Part shown: one piece after another, positions 1 to 10,217 of the stretch
Layout: every line of letters starts with the position of its first letter
How positions within the stretch are numbered: position 1 is the stretch's first letter
Notes under the pieces: generated by a model
Database searches by the model: none
What the model was told of the DNA's origin: nothing
The model's input: the letters and a program-made list of their open reading frames with translations, nothing else
Translations under genes and position numbers: made by a program
Source: Nocardia araoensis NBRC 100135
GTDB lineage: Bacteria > Actinomycetota > Actinomycetes > Mycobacteriales > Mycobacteriaceae
Assembly (NCBI RefSeq): GCF_000308435.1
Contig: NZ_BAFR01000143.1
Coordinates: forward strand, 1 to 44,342
Reading direction: 5' to 3'
Length of the DNA stretch: 44,342 nt

Positions 1-615
1 GTGCAGCACGCAGGCCAGCGAGTAGACATCGGCGCGGCCGGTCACCGGGCCGACGTCGAAACGTTCCGGGGCCATGTAGATGTAGGAGCCGACGGCCATG
101 CCGACCAGCGTCACCGCGCTGTCACCCTCGGTGTGCGCGATACCGAAGTCGGCGAGATACGCGAAATCCGCGTCGGTGACCATGATGTTCGCCGGTTTCA
201 CGTCGCGATGCACCAGATTGTTGGCGTGCGCGGCATCCAGGGCCGAGGCGATCTGCTCGATGATGCCGACGGCGCGAGCCGGGCTCAGCGGTCCCTTGCC
301 GCGTAACAGGGTGCGCAGGTCGACGCCGCGGACCAGCCGCATGTCGATGAACAGCACCCCATCGATCACGCCCCAGTCGTGGATCGGGATGACATGCGGT
401 TCGGCCAGCCGTGCCGCGGCCTGCGATTCGCGCCGGAAACGCAGCTGGTACATCGGGTCTTTGGCGAGTTCTTCCGAGAGCAGCTTGACCGCGACCACCC
501 GGTCCTTGACCGTGTCGTACGCCTCGTATACCTCCCCCATTCCCCCCTTGCCCAGCAACGACCGCAGTTCGTACGGCCCGAACCGCGTACCGGTTCTCGG
601 CCCAGGTTCCTGCAC
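1..615 (-). CDS. Serine/threonine protein kinase, N-terminal part (runs off left edge)
   Basis: Hanks-type Ser/Thr kinase; only the first 205 residues lie in the window. Visible are the glycine-rich loop GKGGMGEV (about 22-29), the ATP-anchoring Lys in AVKLL (44), the catalytic loop HRDVKPAN (136-143, Asp138), the DFG motif (156-158) and an MAPE motif before the edge. A GTG start is chosen because GGAGG lies 7 nt upstream; the nearby ATG (ATGACGGG) is in another frame. Whether a transmembrane segment and sensor domain follow cannot be seen. The gene reads away from the adjacent response regulator, 69 bp separating its start from that gene's stop. The kinase assignment is firm; substrates and signal are unknown. 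Confidence 0.93.
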   Translation of the reverse strand, partial: MQEPGPRTGTRFGPYELRSLLGKGGMGEVYEAYDTVKDRVVAVKLLSEELAKDPMYQLRFRRESQAAARLAEPHVIPIHDWGVIDGVLFIDMRLVRGVDLRTLLRGKGPLSPARAVGIIEQIASALDAAHANNLVHRDVKPANIMVTDADFAYLADFGIAHTEGDSAVTLVGMAVGSYIYMAPERFDVGPVTGRADVYSLACVLH

Positions 616-684
616 CCGTCATCCTCCGCATCCCGGGCAGGGATCGCACACGAGATCACGAGGTACGCGACCGGAGCCCGCCCG

Positions 685-1380
685 TCACAGATTGGATTCT
701 CCGGGTGTCACCACCCCGTGGTCAAACGCGAACACGATCGCCGCGGCGCGATCGCGCAGCTCGAGCTTGCCGAAGATATGTCCCACATGACTTTTCACGG
801 TCACTTCCGAGATGCCGAGTTCCCGAGCGATTTCCGCGTTCACCCGGCCGCGCCCGATCAATTCGAGCACCTCGTATTCGCGCGCGGTCAGTTCGGACAG
901 GCGCGCGTCGGTATTGGTGCGCACCGGGCGGACGGTGCGGTAGGCCGACAGCACGCGGCCGGTCACCGCGGGGTCGAGCCAGGCGCCGCCGCCCGCGACC
1001 ATCCGCACCGCGCGGATGAGGTCCTCGGCGGGCGAGTCCTTCAGGATGAATCCGGCCGCGCCCGCCCGCAGCGCTCCGGACAGCAGCTGGTCGTCGTCGA
1101 AGGTGGTGAGCACGAGGACCGGCGGGGCTCCGTCGCTCGCCCGCAGCATCCTGGTCGCGTCGATGCCGCCGACCCGCTTCATCCGCAGGTCCATCAGCAC
1201 CACGTCGGGGCGGACCTCCGCGACGGCGGCGGGCACCTCGTCGCCGTCGGCGCACTCGGCGACCACGAATCCGTCCCGTCTGCGCAGGATGCGCCGCAGG
1301 CCGCCGCGCACGAGTTCCTGGTCGTCGACCACCAGCACGGTCACGGCATCCTCGCCACTGGCGGGTGTCGTCACACTCAC
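685..1380 (-). CDS. NarL/LuxR-type response regulator (TCS 1)
   Basis: DNA-binding response regulator of a two-component system. The receiver domain has the acidic pair D19-D20, phospho-acceptor D64 (VLMDLRM), Thr92/93 and Lys114 (FILKDSP). The C-terminal LuxR-type helix-turn-helix covers about 170-215 (LTAREYEVLELI ... VTVKSHVGHIFGKL). Start choice is uncertain: GTG codons lie at 1410, 1380 and 1374; 1380 gives 231 residues, normal for the family, with a weak CGAGG upstream. It lies downstream of its presumed partner kinase on the same strand, with an unusually long 136-bp gap for such a pair. Likely targets are the divergent small protein/ABC exporter genes (inference from neighbourhood). 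Confidence 0.9.
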   Translation of the reverse strand: MSVTTPASGEDAVTVLVVDDQELVRGGLRRILRRRDGFVVAECADGDEVPAAVAEVRPDVVLMDLRMKRVGGIDATRMLRASDGAPPVLVLTTFDDDQLLSGALRAGAAGFILKDSPAEDLIRAVRMVAGGGAWLDPAVTGRVLSAYRTVRPVRTNTDARLSELTAREYEVLELIGRGRVNAEIARELGISEVTVKSHVGHIFGKLELRDRAAAIVFAFDHGVVTPGESNL

Positions 1381-1516
1381 GACCGCACCTCGCTCGGTTC
1401 CGACCTGCACAACGGCACGCTCCGTTCTCGATTCGCTCGCCGCTGAACGCGCACGACCTCACTTCGCTGCCGCCCGATCACGACGGATGCTCCGGATCCC
1501 ACTCGCCGACGCACGC

Positions 1517-2824
1517 TCACGAACCCTCCCGTCCGGTCGTCGCGGGCAGCACCGGACAGGAGAATCCGCCGCGACCAGGGGCGAGCGGAATACCCGCGCG
1601 CACCGACCAGCCGCGCCCGGACGGGCCCGCCGTCATCCGGCCACCCAGCAGTTCGGCGCGCTGCCGCATACCGGACAGGCCCATACCGGCGCCGCGCTGG
1701 GCGGGCAGCCCGGCGGGCACCGTGTTGTCCACCGTGAGGGTCACCATCGTCGTGTCCACCGCGAGCCGGATCGTGGCGGACGCGCCGTGCGCGTGTTTGA
1801 CGACGTTCGCCAGCGACTCCTGACCGATCCGGTACAGCGCGAGCCCGACCGCGGGTGACACCGCGCCGAGATCGCCCTCGCGGTCGTAGCGCACGTCCAG
1901 GCCGGCCCGCACGAAGTCGCCGACCAGATCCTCGATGTCCTCCACGCCCGGTTCCGGCGCCTGCTTCCAGGGGCGCGCGTCGAGCAGGCCGACCGTGCGG
2001 CGGATGTCGGCCATCGCCTGTCTGCCGAGCCGCTCGGCATCGGTCAGCGCTTCGACGGCTTCGTCCACGTCGCGATCGGTCTCCAGGGCGTGCCGGGCGG
2101 CGGTGAGGTGCAACAGCGTGACGCTCAGCGAGTGCGCGATCACGTCGTGCACTTCCCTGGCGATCCGGCGCCGCTCCTCGTCGGCGGCCTGCGCCGCGCG
2201 AATGTCCTGATACCCGCGTTCCTGGTACAGGAAGCGGCGCTGATACTGCAGCATCAGCCCCGCCATCCAGCCGAAGGCGATGCCGACGAGATAGGTCGGC
2301 AACCCTTCCGGCACGTGGCCGATCGCATCGAAGGCGACCAGTTGCAGCATCATCGCGATCGTGACCGGGATGCTCACCCGTTTCGGCGCGATGGCCGCGA
2401 TCTCGCCCGCGGCGGCCACCAGCACGAACGGCGCGAAATCGGCCTCGACCGGTTGGGCGAGGAACAGCGCCTCGGCCGCCATCGCCAGCACGCCGAGCAG
2501 CAGCGGGCGCGGCAGCACGCCGAGCAACGCGTGCAACGGACCGAAGGCGCAGGTCAGCAAAACCGCCAGGATCGGAAGCGGAGTCGGGAAATAGCTGTGC
2601 CGCTGCACCGCCGCCGCGACCGCCACGACGAAGACCGCGATGTCGACGCTGATGATGACCGACGGCGGGTAGTCGTACGGCAACTCCTCGACGCTGCGCC
2701 GGAAGGCCGCGACCGGATCGCGCGCGAACTCGGCGCACCGCTCCCCGACACGCCGCATCGAGGCCCGCACGCGGCCCGCGCGAGGCGTATCGGGCGGTGC
2801 TTCGGATACGCCGGTCGAACCCAT
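1517..2824 (-). CDS. NarL-family sensor histidine kinase (TCS 1)
   Basis: Membrane sensor kinase, 435 aa. Hydrophobic segments span about 55-200 (for example DIAVFVVAVAAAV, ILAVLLTCAFG, LLLGVLAMAAEAL), with no obvious extracellular domain, as in DesK/LiaS-like 'intramembrane-sensing' kinases. A HisKA_3 dimerisation region carries the phospho-acceptor H226 in REVHDVIAHS. The HATPase domain has the N-box around GQESLANVVKHA and the G-box GMGLSGMRQR. It precedes the response regulator on the same strand and diverges from a small protein and an ABC exporter. Kinases of this layout next to LolD/FtsX exporters often respond to envelope stress or antimicrobial peptides; that role is inferred. Confidence 0.93.
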   Translation of the reverse strand: MGSTGVSEAPPDTPRAGRVRASMRRVGERCAEFARDPVAAFRRSVEELPYDYPPSVIISVDIAVFVVAVAAAVQRHSYFPTPLPILAVLLTCAFGPLHALLGVLPRPLLLGVLAMAAEALFLAQPVEADFAPFVLVAAAGEIAAIAPKRVSIPVTIAMMLQLVAFDAIGHVPEGLPTYLVGIAFGWMAGLMLQYQRRFLYQERGYQDIRAAQAADEERRRIAREVHDVIAHSLSVTLLHLTAARHALETDRDVDEAVEALTDAERLGRQAMADIRRTVGLLDARPWKQAPEPGVEDIEDLVGDFVRAGLDVRYDREGDLGAVSPAVGLALYRIGQESLANVVKHAHGASATIRLAVDTTMVTLTVDNTVPAGLPAQRGAGMGLSGMRQRAELLGGRMTAGPSGRGWSVRAGIPLAPGRGGFSCPVLPATTGREGS

Positions 2825-2976
2825 TCTGTAAGGCTAGCCGCCGCATCGGGGGCGGTACATCGTCCCGCGAGCGGGCCGTCGCTCCTACCGTGGTCGGAGA
2901 CACATTCGGGTCCCTGGCACGACGACAACAAGACGGCCGCGTCCGTAGCGTTGGCGGTAGTTCACAGAGGAAGGCG

Positions 2977-3291
2977 ATGGCCATGTCCTGGACGGATCAG
3001 CACGCTAGAACCGACATCGTGCACACCGTACTCACCCGCGCGGCGCTCGACCCGGCCGATCCCGACCTGTTCGCGGGGTTCCCCGACCTGGATCGGCTGT
3101 TCGGCGGCGAAGACGGGCTCCTGCTGGCGCTGCGCTACCGGTGGGACCTGCACTTCGCCGCGAAGCTCGACCAAGGATCGACGGCGATGGAGGCCTATCT
3201 CGAACTGGCGGCCGAGCAGCCGGTGCTGCGCGCGGTGCTCGACGCACAGTATCGTCGCCGCAAACTCGCGTCGGAGGCCATGGCGCGGTAA
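2977..3291 (+). CDS. Small uncharacterised protein upstream of ABC exporter
   Basis: A 104-residue protein I do not recognise. The start ATG at 2977 follows AGAGGAAGG, a good ribosome-binding site; a second ATG two codons later is possible. It is acidic and apparently all-helical, with no signal peptide or membrane segment; it contains LFAGFPDLDRLFGGEDGLLLALRYRW and a basic tail YRRRKLASEAMAR. It is 53 bp upstream of the ABC ATPase gene and probably in the same transcript, divergent from the histidine kinase. It could be a small cytosolic regulator or partner of the exporter; nothing in the sequence decides this. Confidence 0.7.
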   Translation: MAMSWTDQHARTDIVHTVLTRAALDPADPDLFAGFPDLDRLFGGEDGLLLALRYRWDLHFAAKLDQGSTAMEAYLELAAEQPVLRAVLDAQYRRRKLASEAMAR

Positions 3292-3344
3292 CGCGCGACG
3301 AGGAACGAAGAACTTTGATCGACCATACGGAGCGGGGGACGACG

Positions 3345-4048
<704 letters not shown>

Positions 4049-4052
<4 letters not shown>

Positions 4053-6538
4053 TCGCCGCGTGGGACCGCCTGCGCCTGTTCAACATCGGCGAACTGCTCG
4101 CCCACCGCGGCCGCACCTTCATGTCGCTGATCGTGATGGGCGTCTCGGCATCGCTGCTGGTGGCGGTGCTGAGCATCTCCGGCTCGGTCACCGGCTCGGT
4201 GGACAAGCTGACCCGCGGCCTCGGCGGCAAGGCGCAACTGGAGGTCAGCGGGATCACCGACGCGGGCTTCGACCAGCAGTTGCTGCGGCGGATCGCGACC
4301 ACGCCCGGCGTCGCGGTGGCGGTGCCGATGCTGCGGGCGCAGATCGGTAGCGGCGCCGACCGCGCGCTGCTGATCGGCGCCGATTCGAATATCGGCGCGC
4401 TGGGCAGCGAATTGACCACGCCGATGAGCGCTTTCACGGGGAAGCTGCTCTCGGTGCCCAACGGAGTGCTGGTCGGTACCGGGCTCGGCCGCGCCGAGGG
4501 CGAGCAGTTCGCGGTGGGCGCAACGACGGTCACGGTCGCGGGTGTCCTCGACGCGGAGACGTCCAGGAAACTCAACGACGGTCACCTCATCGCCGCACCA
4601 CTCGGGCTCGCGCAGAAGATCACCGACCGGGCCGGGCGGCTGGATTCGGTGCAGATCATCCCCGCCGCGGGCGCCGACCTCGGACAGGTGCGCGCGGCGC
4701 TCACCGACGCGGTGGACGGCCGCGCGGTGGTCGCCGAGCCGAGTATGCGCACCGCGCAGGCGGGCGGCGCGGTGCAGATGGTCCGCTACTCCACCACCAT
4801 GGCATCGGCCGCCGCGCTGATCGTCTCGGCATTCCTCATCTACAACGCGATGAGCATGGCGATCGCGCAGCGCAGGCCGATGCTCTCGCTGCTGCGCGCG
4901 ATCGGCGGCAAGCGCGGCCCGATGGTGCGCGACCTGCTCGCGGAGGCGACGCTGCTCGGCGTACTCGGCGGCGCGGTGGGGGCGGTCATCGGTGTGTTCA
5001 TGGGCAGCATCGCGATCGGCACGCTGCCCACCGCGATCGTGGAGTCCGTGGAGGCGCGCACCGAATACTCGGTGCCCTGGTACGTGATTCCCTTCGCGGT
5101 CGCGGCCTGCGTGTTCACCAGCGTGCTCGCGGCATCCCTTGCCGCGCGCCAGGTGTACAAGGTCCAGCCCATCGAGGCGCTGGCTCCGGTCGGGGCCGGC
5201 CGCACCGACACCGCGAGCCCGCTGCTGCGCTGGCTGGCCGTCGTGGCGGGCGGTGGGCTGGCCGGGGCCGCGGTGCTGATCGCGAGCAGCGATCTCGGTC
5301 GGTACTCGCTGACCGCCATCTCGATATCGTTCATCGCCGCGATCCTGATCTGCTTCGCCGCCACCGGCCCGATCGTGCGGGCCGCGGCGGGGATCGCGCG
5401 CTGGTTCCGCGCTCCCGGCGCACTGGGCGCGACCACGCTGGAACGCTCGCCGCGGCGCGTGTGGGCGACCGCGATGACGGTGATGATCGGCGTCGGCGCC
5501 ACCGTCGGCATGAGCGGCGCCTCGAGCAACATGATCGACTCGGCCACGGTCACTTTCACCGATCTGGCCCGCAACGACGTCTACGTCAGCCCCGCCTCGA
5601 TGGCGCAGTTCCCGACCGGGCCGCTGCTGCCGGCGGATCTGGCGGGCAAGCTCGCGGCGGTACCCGGTGTAGCGCATCTCAGCCCGGCGCAGATGGCCTT
5701 CGCCACACTCGGCGGCAGTCGCGTGATGCTGCAAGGGTTTCCGCCCGATGCCAGGGAGACGCGGATGCGCATGCTCACCGACGAGTCGGTCGCCCGGCTG
5801 TCGGCCGGCGAAGGCGTGGCGATCTCGCGCGACGTGGCGCGCTCACTCGGCGTCGGCGCGGGCGCGGAACTGACCCTGCCGACCCCGACCGGCCCGCACA
5901 CCGTGCGTGTGCTGCAAGTCATTCCGTATTTCTCCGCCATCGCGGGCGTGGTGATGATGGACCTGAACCTGATGCGCAGCTGGTACGAGCGCCCGGGCGA
6001 GACGGTCATCGCGGTCGACATCGCGCCCGGCGCCGATCGCGCCGCGGTGTTCGCGGCGATCCGGCAGGTGGTGCCGCCGGAGCTGAACGTGGATACCGGC
6101 GCGGACACGGTGGTGGCCGCCTCGTCGAGCATCCGGCAGGGCATGGCGATGAGCAACTCCATCCTCTGGATCGTGGTGCTGGTCGCCACCGTCGCGTTGC
6201 TCAACACGTTGATGCTCTCGGTGCTGGAGCGCCGCAGGGAGCTCGGCGTGCTGCGCGCCATGGGCACCGGGCGCAAGTTCCTGATGCGCTCGGTGCTGGC
6301 CGAGGCGGCGGGAATCGGGCTCGTCGGCGCGGTGCTCGGCCTGGCGCTCGGCGCGTCGGTGCAGTTCCTCGGCACGGTCGCCATCGGCCACGCCCTGACC
6401 ATCGACGTCGACTACCGGCCGAGCCCGATGCTGCTGGTCTACGCCGTGATCGCGCTGGCGCTGGCGCTGCTCGGGTCGATTCCGCCCGCGTTGCGCGCGG
6501 CCAGGATGCCCATCGTGGAGGCGCTGGCGGTCGACTGA
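4049..6538 (+). CDS. FtsX-family ABC transporter permease
   Basis: Permease of 829 residues with two FtsX repeats, as in large actinobacterial MacB/LolC-like permeases. A first transmembrane helix near 27-48 (LIVMGVSASLLVAVLSISG) is followed by a large extracytoplasmic domain. Three helices follow at about 250-370 (one is AALIVSAFLIYNAMSMAI), then further helices near 400-450. A second extracytoplasmic domain precedes a final three-helix bundle at the C-terminus (SILWIVVLVATVALLNTLMLSVLERR and following), which ends RMPIVEALAVD, a typical FtsX tail. It overlaps the ATPase gene by 4 bp and almost abuts the convergent kinase gene (10-bp gap). It probably works by mechanotransmission with the ATPase (family knowledge). 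Confidence 0.95.
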
Positions 6539-6548
6539 GCTCGCCGGT

Positions 6549-8330
6549 TCACAGGGGCAGGTCGGCGAACCACGTCTTGAATTTCACCGAGGTGATGCCG
6601 AATCCGGAGGTGGGCATGCTGTCGGTCAGGGTCACCGTGGCGAACAGCAGGTAGTTCGACCGGGCCGGGTCGTCGAACTCGACGACGAGGTAGCCGTCCG
6701 GCAGTCCGCCCGAGCCCTCCTGCCATCGGTAGGTCGAATACGACTCGCCGTTGTTGCGTTCGGTCGCGGACGTATTCGACGGCAGGTCCCGCACCGCGGC
6801 CCTGGCGTCGTCGGCCGACTTGAAGCCGATGAGGACGTAGTCGGGCTCGTCGATCGGCGTGCCCCAGCAGTTCCAGGCCGTCGTCCAGTTCGGGAAGTCG
6901 GGTACGCCATTGGCGCTGGACACCTTGCCGCCCGGCTTGGCGGTGCCGAGGAAGCAGGTCTTGCCGCGATAGCCCGGCCCCGAGCCGATGTCGTACTTCG
7001 TATCGACACCTTGCGGCAACAGTTCCGGGAACGCTTTGGCGAGCTTGTCCGCGTCGGACGGCCCCGAGGGCGTCTTCGTGCCGATATCCAGCGGCGAAGC
7101 GGAGTTCGAGAATCCGACCTTCGCCACGACGACGCCGATCCCGATCAGCAGCGCCACGATCACCAGAACGATCGTCACGATCAGGCCGGTGTTGGAGCGG
7201 CCTTGCGACGGATAACTCGGCTGGTGGGGCGGATAGCCGATCGGCGGAGTCGGAGCGGAATGCGGCGGCGCCGCCGGGTAATTCGGCTGCGCAGGTGCCG
7301 CATAGCCGTTGGCGGCCGAAAACTGCTGACCGCTCATCGGACTCGGGTTGTACTGCGGCGGCGCGGTGTAGCCGGGGGCGGATGCGGTGGGGACGTAGGT
7401 CGGCGGACTCGCCTCCGGTCCGGGGTAGGCCGGTTGCGCGAGTACGGTGGGCGCGGGCTGCGGCTGGTACTGCGCGACCACCACCGTCGGAGCGGGCTCG
7501 GTGAGCGCTCGCCGTGCGGCCGAGGCGAATTCGGCGCAGGAGACGTACCGGTCGTCGGGTCGCTTCGCCATGGCCTTGGCGATCACCGCGTCCAGCGCGG
7601 GCGACAGGCCCGCACGCCGAGCCGCGGCCGACGGCGGCGGCAACTGGAGATGGCCGCGAATGATGTCGGCCGGTGCGGGGGCGTCGAACGGGGCGACGCC
7701 GGTCAGCAACCAGTACAGCGCGCAGGCAAGCGAGTACTGATCGGAGCGGTGGTCCAGGTGGGCCCCGGTCATCTGCTCGGGCGAGGCGTAGGCCAGCGTC
7801 GCGGTGAACATGCCGGTCTGGGTCAGGTGGGTGGAATCCTCGCGCAGCCGGGCGATGCCGAAATCGGTGAGGAAGACCCGCTCGCCGTGGCCGCCCACCG
7901 CGCGGGCCAGCATGATGTTCGCGGGCTTGACGTCGCGGTGCAGCACCCCCATCCCGTGCGCGTAATCCAGGGCGGACGCGACGCCCTCGATGATCTGCAC
8001 GGCACGCTCGGGCGGCAGGCTCTGCGGGTTCACCGTCGCCGCGTCGACGCCGTCGACGTACTGCATGGAGATCCACAGCTGCTCGTCCTCGGTGCCGCGG
8101 TCGTACACCGCGACGATGTTCGGATGGTCCAGCTGCGCCGCCAGGTCCGCCTCCCGCTCGAAGCGGGCCCTGACCTCCACGTCGGTGAACAACTCCCGGT
8201 TGAGCAGTTTGAGCGCGGTCTGCCGAGGAAGTCTGGGGTGACGGGCCAGATACACCGATCCCATGCCCCCCTGGCCGAGGAGCTTCTCTATGGTGAACCC
8301 GGCGAACACCGCACCGCTGTCGAGCAACAC
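6549..8330 (-). CDS. Receptor-type serine/threonine protein kinase
   Basis: Transmembrane Hanks-type kinase, 593 aa. Kinase domain about 12-275: GQGGMGSV loop (19-26), Lys41, HRDVKPAN (131-138, Asp133), DFG (156-158), and SPE replacing APE (183-185). A Pro/Tyr/Gln-rich juxtamembrane linker (about 280-378) leads to a single helix at 383-404. The roughly 190-residue ectodomain has no PASTA repeats. It contains two cysteines (459 and 488) that could form a disulfide, and several aromatic-rich stretches (NWTTAWNCWG, STYRWQEG). The ectodomain is not one I can name. Signal and substrates are unknown. It is convergent with the ABC permease. Confidence 0.94.
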   Translation of the reverse strand: MLLDSGAVFAGFTIEKLLGQGGMGSVYLARHPRLPRQTALKLLNRELFTDVEVRARFEREADLAAQLDHPNIVAVYDRGTEDEQLWISMQYVDGVDAATVNPQSLPPERAVQIIEGVASALDYAHGMGVLHRDVKPANIMLARAVGGHGERVFLTDFGIARLREDSTHLTQTGMFTATLAYASPEQMTGAHLDHRSDQYSLACALYWLLTGVAPFDAPAPADIIRGHLQLPPPSAAARRAGLSPALDAVIAKAMAKRPDDRYVSCAEFASAARRALTEPAPTVVVAQYQPQPAPTVLAQPAYPGPEASPPTYVPTASAPGYTAPPQYNPSPMSGQQFSAANGYAAPAQPNYPAAPPHSAPTPPIGYPPHQPSYPSQGRSNTGLIVTIVLVIVALLIGIGVVVAKVGFSNSASPLDIGTKTPSGPSDADKLAKAFPELLPQGVDTKYDIGSGPGYRGKTCFLGTAKPGGKVSSANGVPDFPNWTTAWNCWGTPIDEPDYVLIGFKSADDARAAVRDLPSNTSATERNNGESYSTYRWQEGSGGLPDGYLVVEFDDPARSNYLLFATVTLTDSMPTSGFGITSVKFKTWFADLPL

Positions 8331-8564
8331 GCCCCCTTCAGGTGACCGCTTTCATACCGATCCTGGAGCCTACCGGGTGACGCCGTGGCCACGGGGTTTC
8401 GAATTCTCCGGGAAGATCGGCAAAACTATGTTCGAGACATCCTGCCGACGCCTCCGCGCGCCGCGGTGATGTCTCCTGTCCGGTCACCGACCGGACGGGC
8501 CCGATGAGATATTTTGCACCGCCGTTCTACAGCGCGACGCGTCACCGGTGGTGGGGAGGACTCG

Positions 8565-9470
8565 GTGGTGAGGTCGACGAGATCTGCTTCGACGTGTCGT
8601 TCTGCGCTACGCGCGGGAGCGATGGTGGTGCTGCTCACGCTGACCTCGTGCACGCTGCTTCCAGGTGATCGAGTCGACACCGACCCCCCGGCGGTGGTCG
8701 TCGACACCGCGGGGGCGTGGCGGCCACGACTCGCGGTGTCCATGCCCGACTCGCTGGCCGCCGATTTCACCCAGTTGCAGCCGCAGCTGGGCGGACAGGT
8801 CGGCATGGCGATCATGCCCGTCGGCGGCGGCCGGATGACCGTCTTCGGCGACTGGGTCAGCGGCATCGCGTGGTCGACCATCAAGGTGCCGCTCGCGATC
8901 GCCGCGCTGCGGCACGACTCCCAGGAGGAGATCATCCACGACGTGGAAGCCGCCATCACCTGGTCGGACAACGACGCCGCCGAGGCGCTGTGGCAATCGC
9001 TCGGCGACGGGCTGCAAGCGGCCAAGGCGGTACAGGACGTGATCGACGAGGCCGGCGACGCCACGACCGGGGTGGCCGGCCCGCGCACCACGCTGGACTA
9101 CACCTCCTTCGGCGGCACCGAATGGACGCTGGCCAACCAGGCCCGCTTCGCCTCCCGGCTGCCGTGCCTGCCCGAGTCGTTCAAGGTCACCGAGCTGATG
9201 ACGGAGATAACACCCGAACAGGCATGGGGTCTGGGCGTACTGGAGGGCACGGCCTTCAAGGGCGGCTGGGGCCCCGACGACGAGACCGGCGTCTACACCG
9301 TCCGCCAGTTCGGCCTGGTGCCGGTACGGTCCGGCACGATCGCCGTCGCGCTCGCGGCGACAGCCGATTCCGGCAGCTTCGACGACTCCGCCACCATCCT
9401 GAGCCGGATGGCACGGATGCTCGGCCGTCATCTCGACGAACTTCGCGGCGGATCCTGCCCGCCGATGTGA
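8565..9470 (+). CDS. Lipoprotein with class A beta-lactamase/PBP-like fold
   Basis: Predicted exported lipoprotein: an N-terminal hydrophobic segment ends in lipobox LTSC (Cys29). The rest carries motifs in the order of serine beta-lactamases and penicillin-binding proteins: SxxK as STIK (Ser104-Lys107), SDN (134-136, followed by DAAE) and KGG (232-234, in place of KTG). This suggests a beta-lactamase-like serine hydrolase or a non-catalytic relative; no E166 equivalent is obvious. The start is GTG 8565 or 8568; GGGGAGGA lies just upstream. It ends 7 bp from the convergent response regulator gene. Beta-lactam hydrolysis is not established by these motifs. Confidence 0.75.
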   Translation: MVRSTRSASTCRSALRAGAMVVLLTLTSCTLLPGDRVDTDPPAVVVDTAGAWRPRLAVSMPDSLAADFTQLQPQLGGQVGMAIMPVGGGRMTVFGDWVSGIAWSTIKVPLAIAALRHDSQEEIIHDVEAAITWSDNDAAEALWQSLGDGLQAAKAVQDVIDEAGDATTGVAGPRTTLDYTSFGGTEWTLANQARFASRLPCLPESFKVTELMTEITPEQAWGLGVLEGTAFKGGWGPDDETGVYTVRQFGLVPVRSGTIAVALAATADSGSFDDSATILSRMARMLGRHLDELRGGSCPPM

Positions 9471-9477
9471 ATCCGGC

Positions 9478-10143
9478 TCAGCCCGGGGTGACCAGGCCGG
9501 TTTCGTAGGCCAGCACCACCGCTTGCGCCCGGTCGCGCAGGTTCAGCTTCGAGAACACCTTGGAGACATGAGTCTTCACGGTCTGCTCGGCCACGAACAG
9601 GGTTTCGGCGATCTCGGAGTTCGACATGCCTTTGGCGATCAGTTCCAGCACTTCCCGCTCACGGGGAGTCAGCGCGGACAGTTGCGGCGACGGCTTGGCG
9701 CGGGCCGCGCTGCGGCGGCGGGTGACGTCGGCGATGAGCCTGCGGGTGACCGTCGGCGCGAGCAGCGCCTGCCCGTCGGCGACCACGCGCACCGCGCGGA
9801 CCAGTTCCTCGGCGGGCGCGTCCTTGAGCAGGAACCCGCTGGCGCCGAGGCTCAGCGCCTCGTAGACGTAATCGTCGATGTCGAAGGTGGTGAGCATCAG
9901 CACGCGCACCGGCGGGTCGAACCCGGCGGCCAAAATGGCACGGGCCGCGTCCAGCCCGTTCATCTCCGGCATGCGCACATCCATCAGCACGACATCCGGG
10001 CGCAGCCGCTTCGCCTCGGCCACCGCGACTTTCCCGTCCGCCGCGTCGCCCACCACGCTGATATCCGGCTGCGCGGCCAGCAGCGCTCCGAACCCCTGAC
10101 GGACCATCGCCTGGTCGTCGGCGATCAACACCGTAATTGCCAC
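9478..10143 (-). CDS. NarL/LuxR-type response regulator (TCS 2)
   Basis: Response regulator of 221 aa. Receiver domain: acidic D9-D10, phospho-acceptor D55 (VLMDVRMPEMNG), Thr85/86 and Lys107 (FLLKDAP). LuxR-type helix-turn-helix at about 157-210 (LTPREREVLELIAKGMSNSEIA ... TVKTHVSKVFSKL). It follows the histidine kinase gene on the same strand after a 74-bp gap, so the two form a standard pair. It resembles the response regulator at 685-1380 but is a separate paralogue. Confidence 0.95.
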   Translation of the reverse strand: MAITVLIADDQAMVRQGFGALLAAQPDISVVGDAADGKVAVAEAKRLRPDVVLMDVRMPEMNGLDAARAILAAGFDPPVRVLMLTTFDIDDYVYEALSLGASGFLLKDAPAEELVRAVRVVADGQALLAPTVTRRLIADVTRRRSAARAKPSPQLSALTPREREVLELIAKGMSNSEIAETLFVAEQTVKTHVSKVFSKLNLRDRAQAVVLAYETGLVTPG

Positions 10144-10217
10144 CCGCTCACCCTAATTGCCCCGTACGACTGCGCTCGGTGCCGGCACCGAGCGCGGCAG
10201 CGGCTGCGGACCGGTAC

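Noticed and set aside
8565..9470. Direct call as beta-lactamase
   Set aside because: KTG is replaced by KGG and the deacylating Glu is not evident, so only fold-level similarity is claimed.
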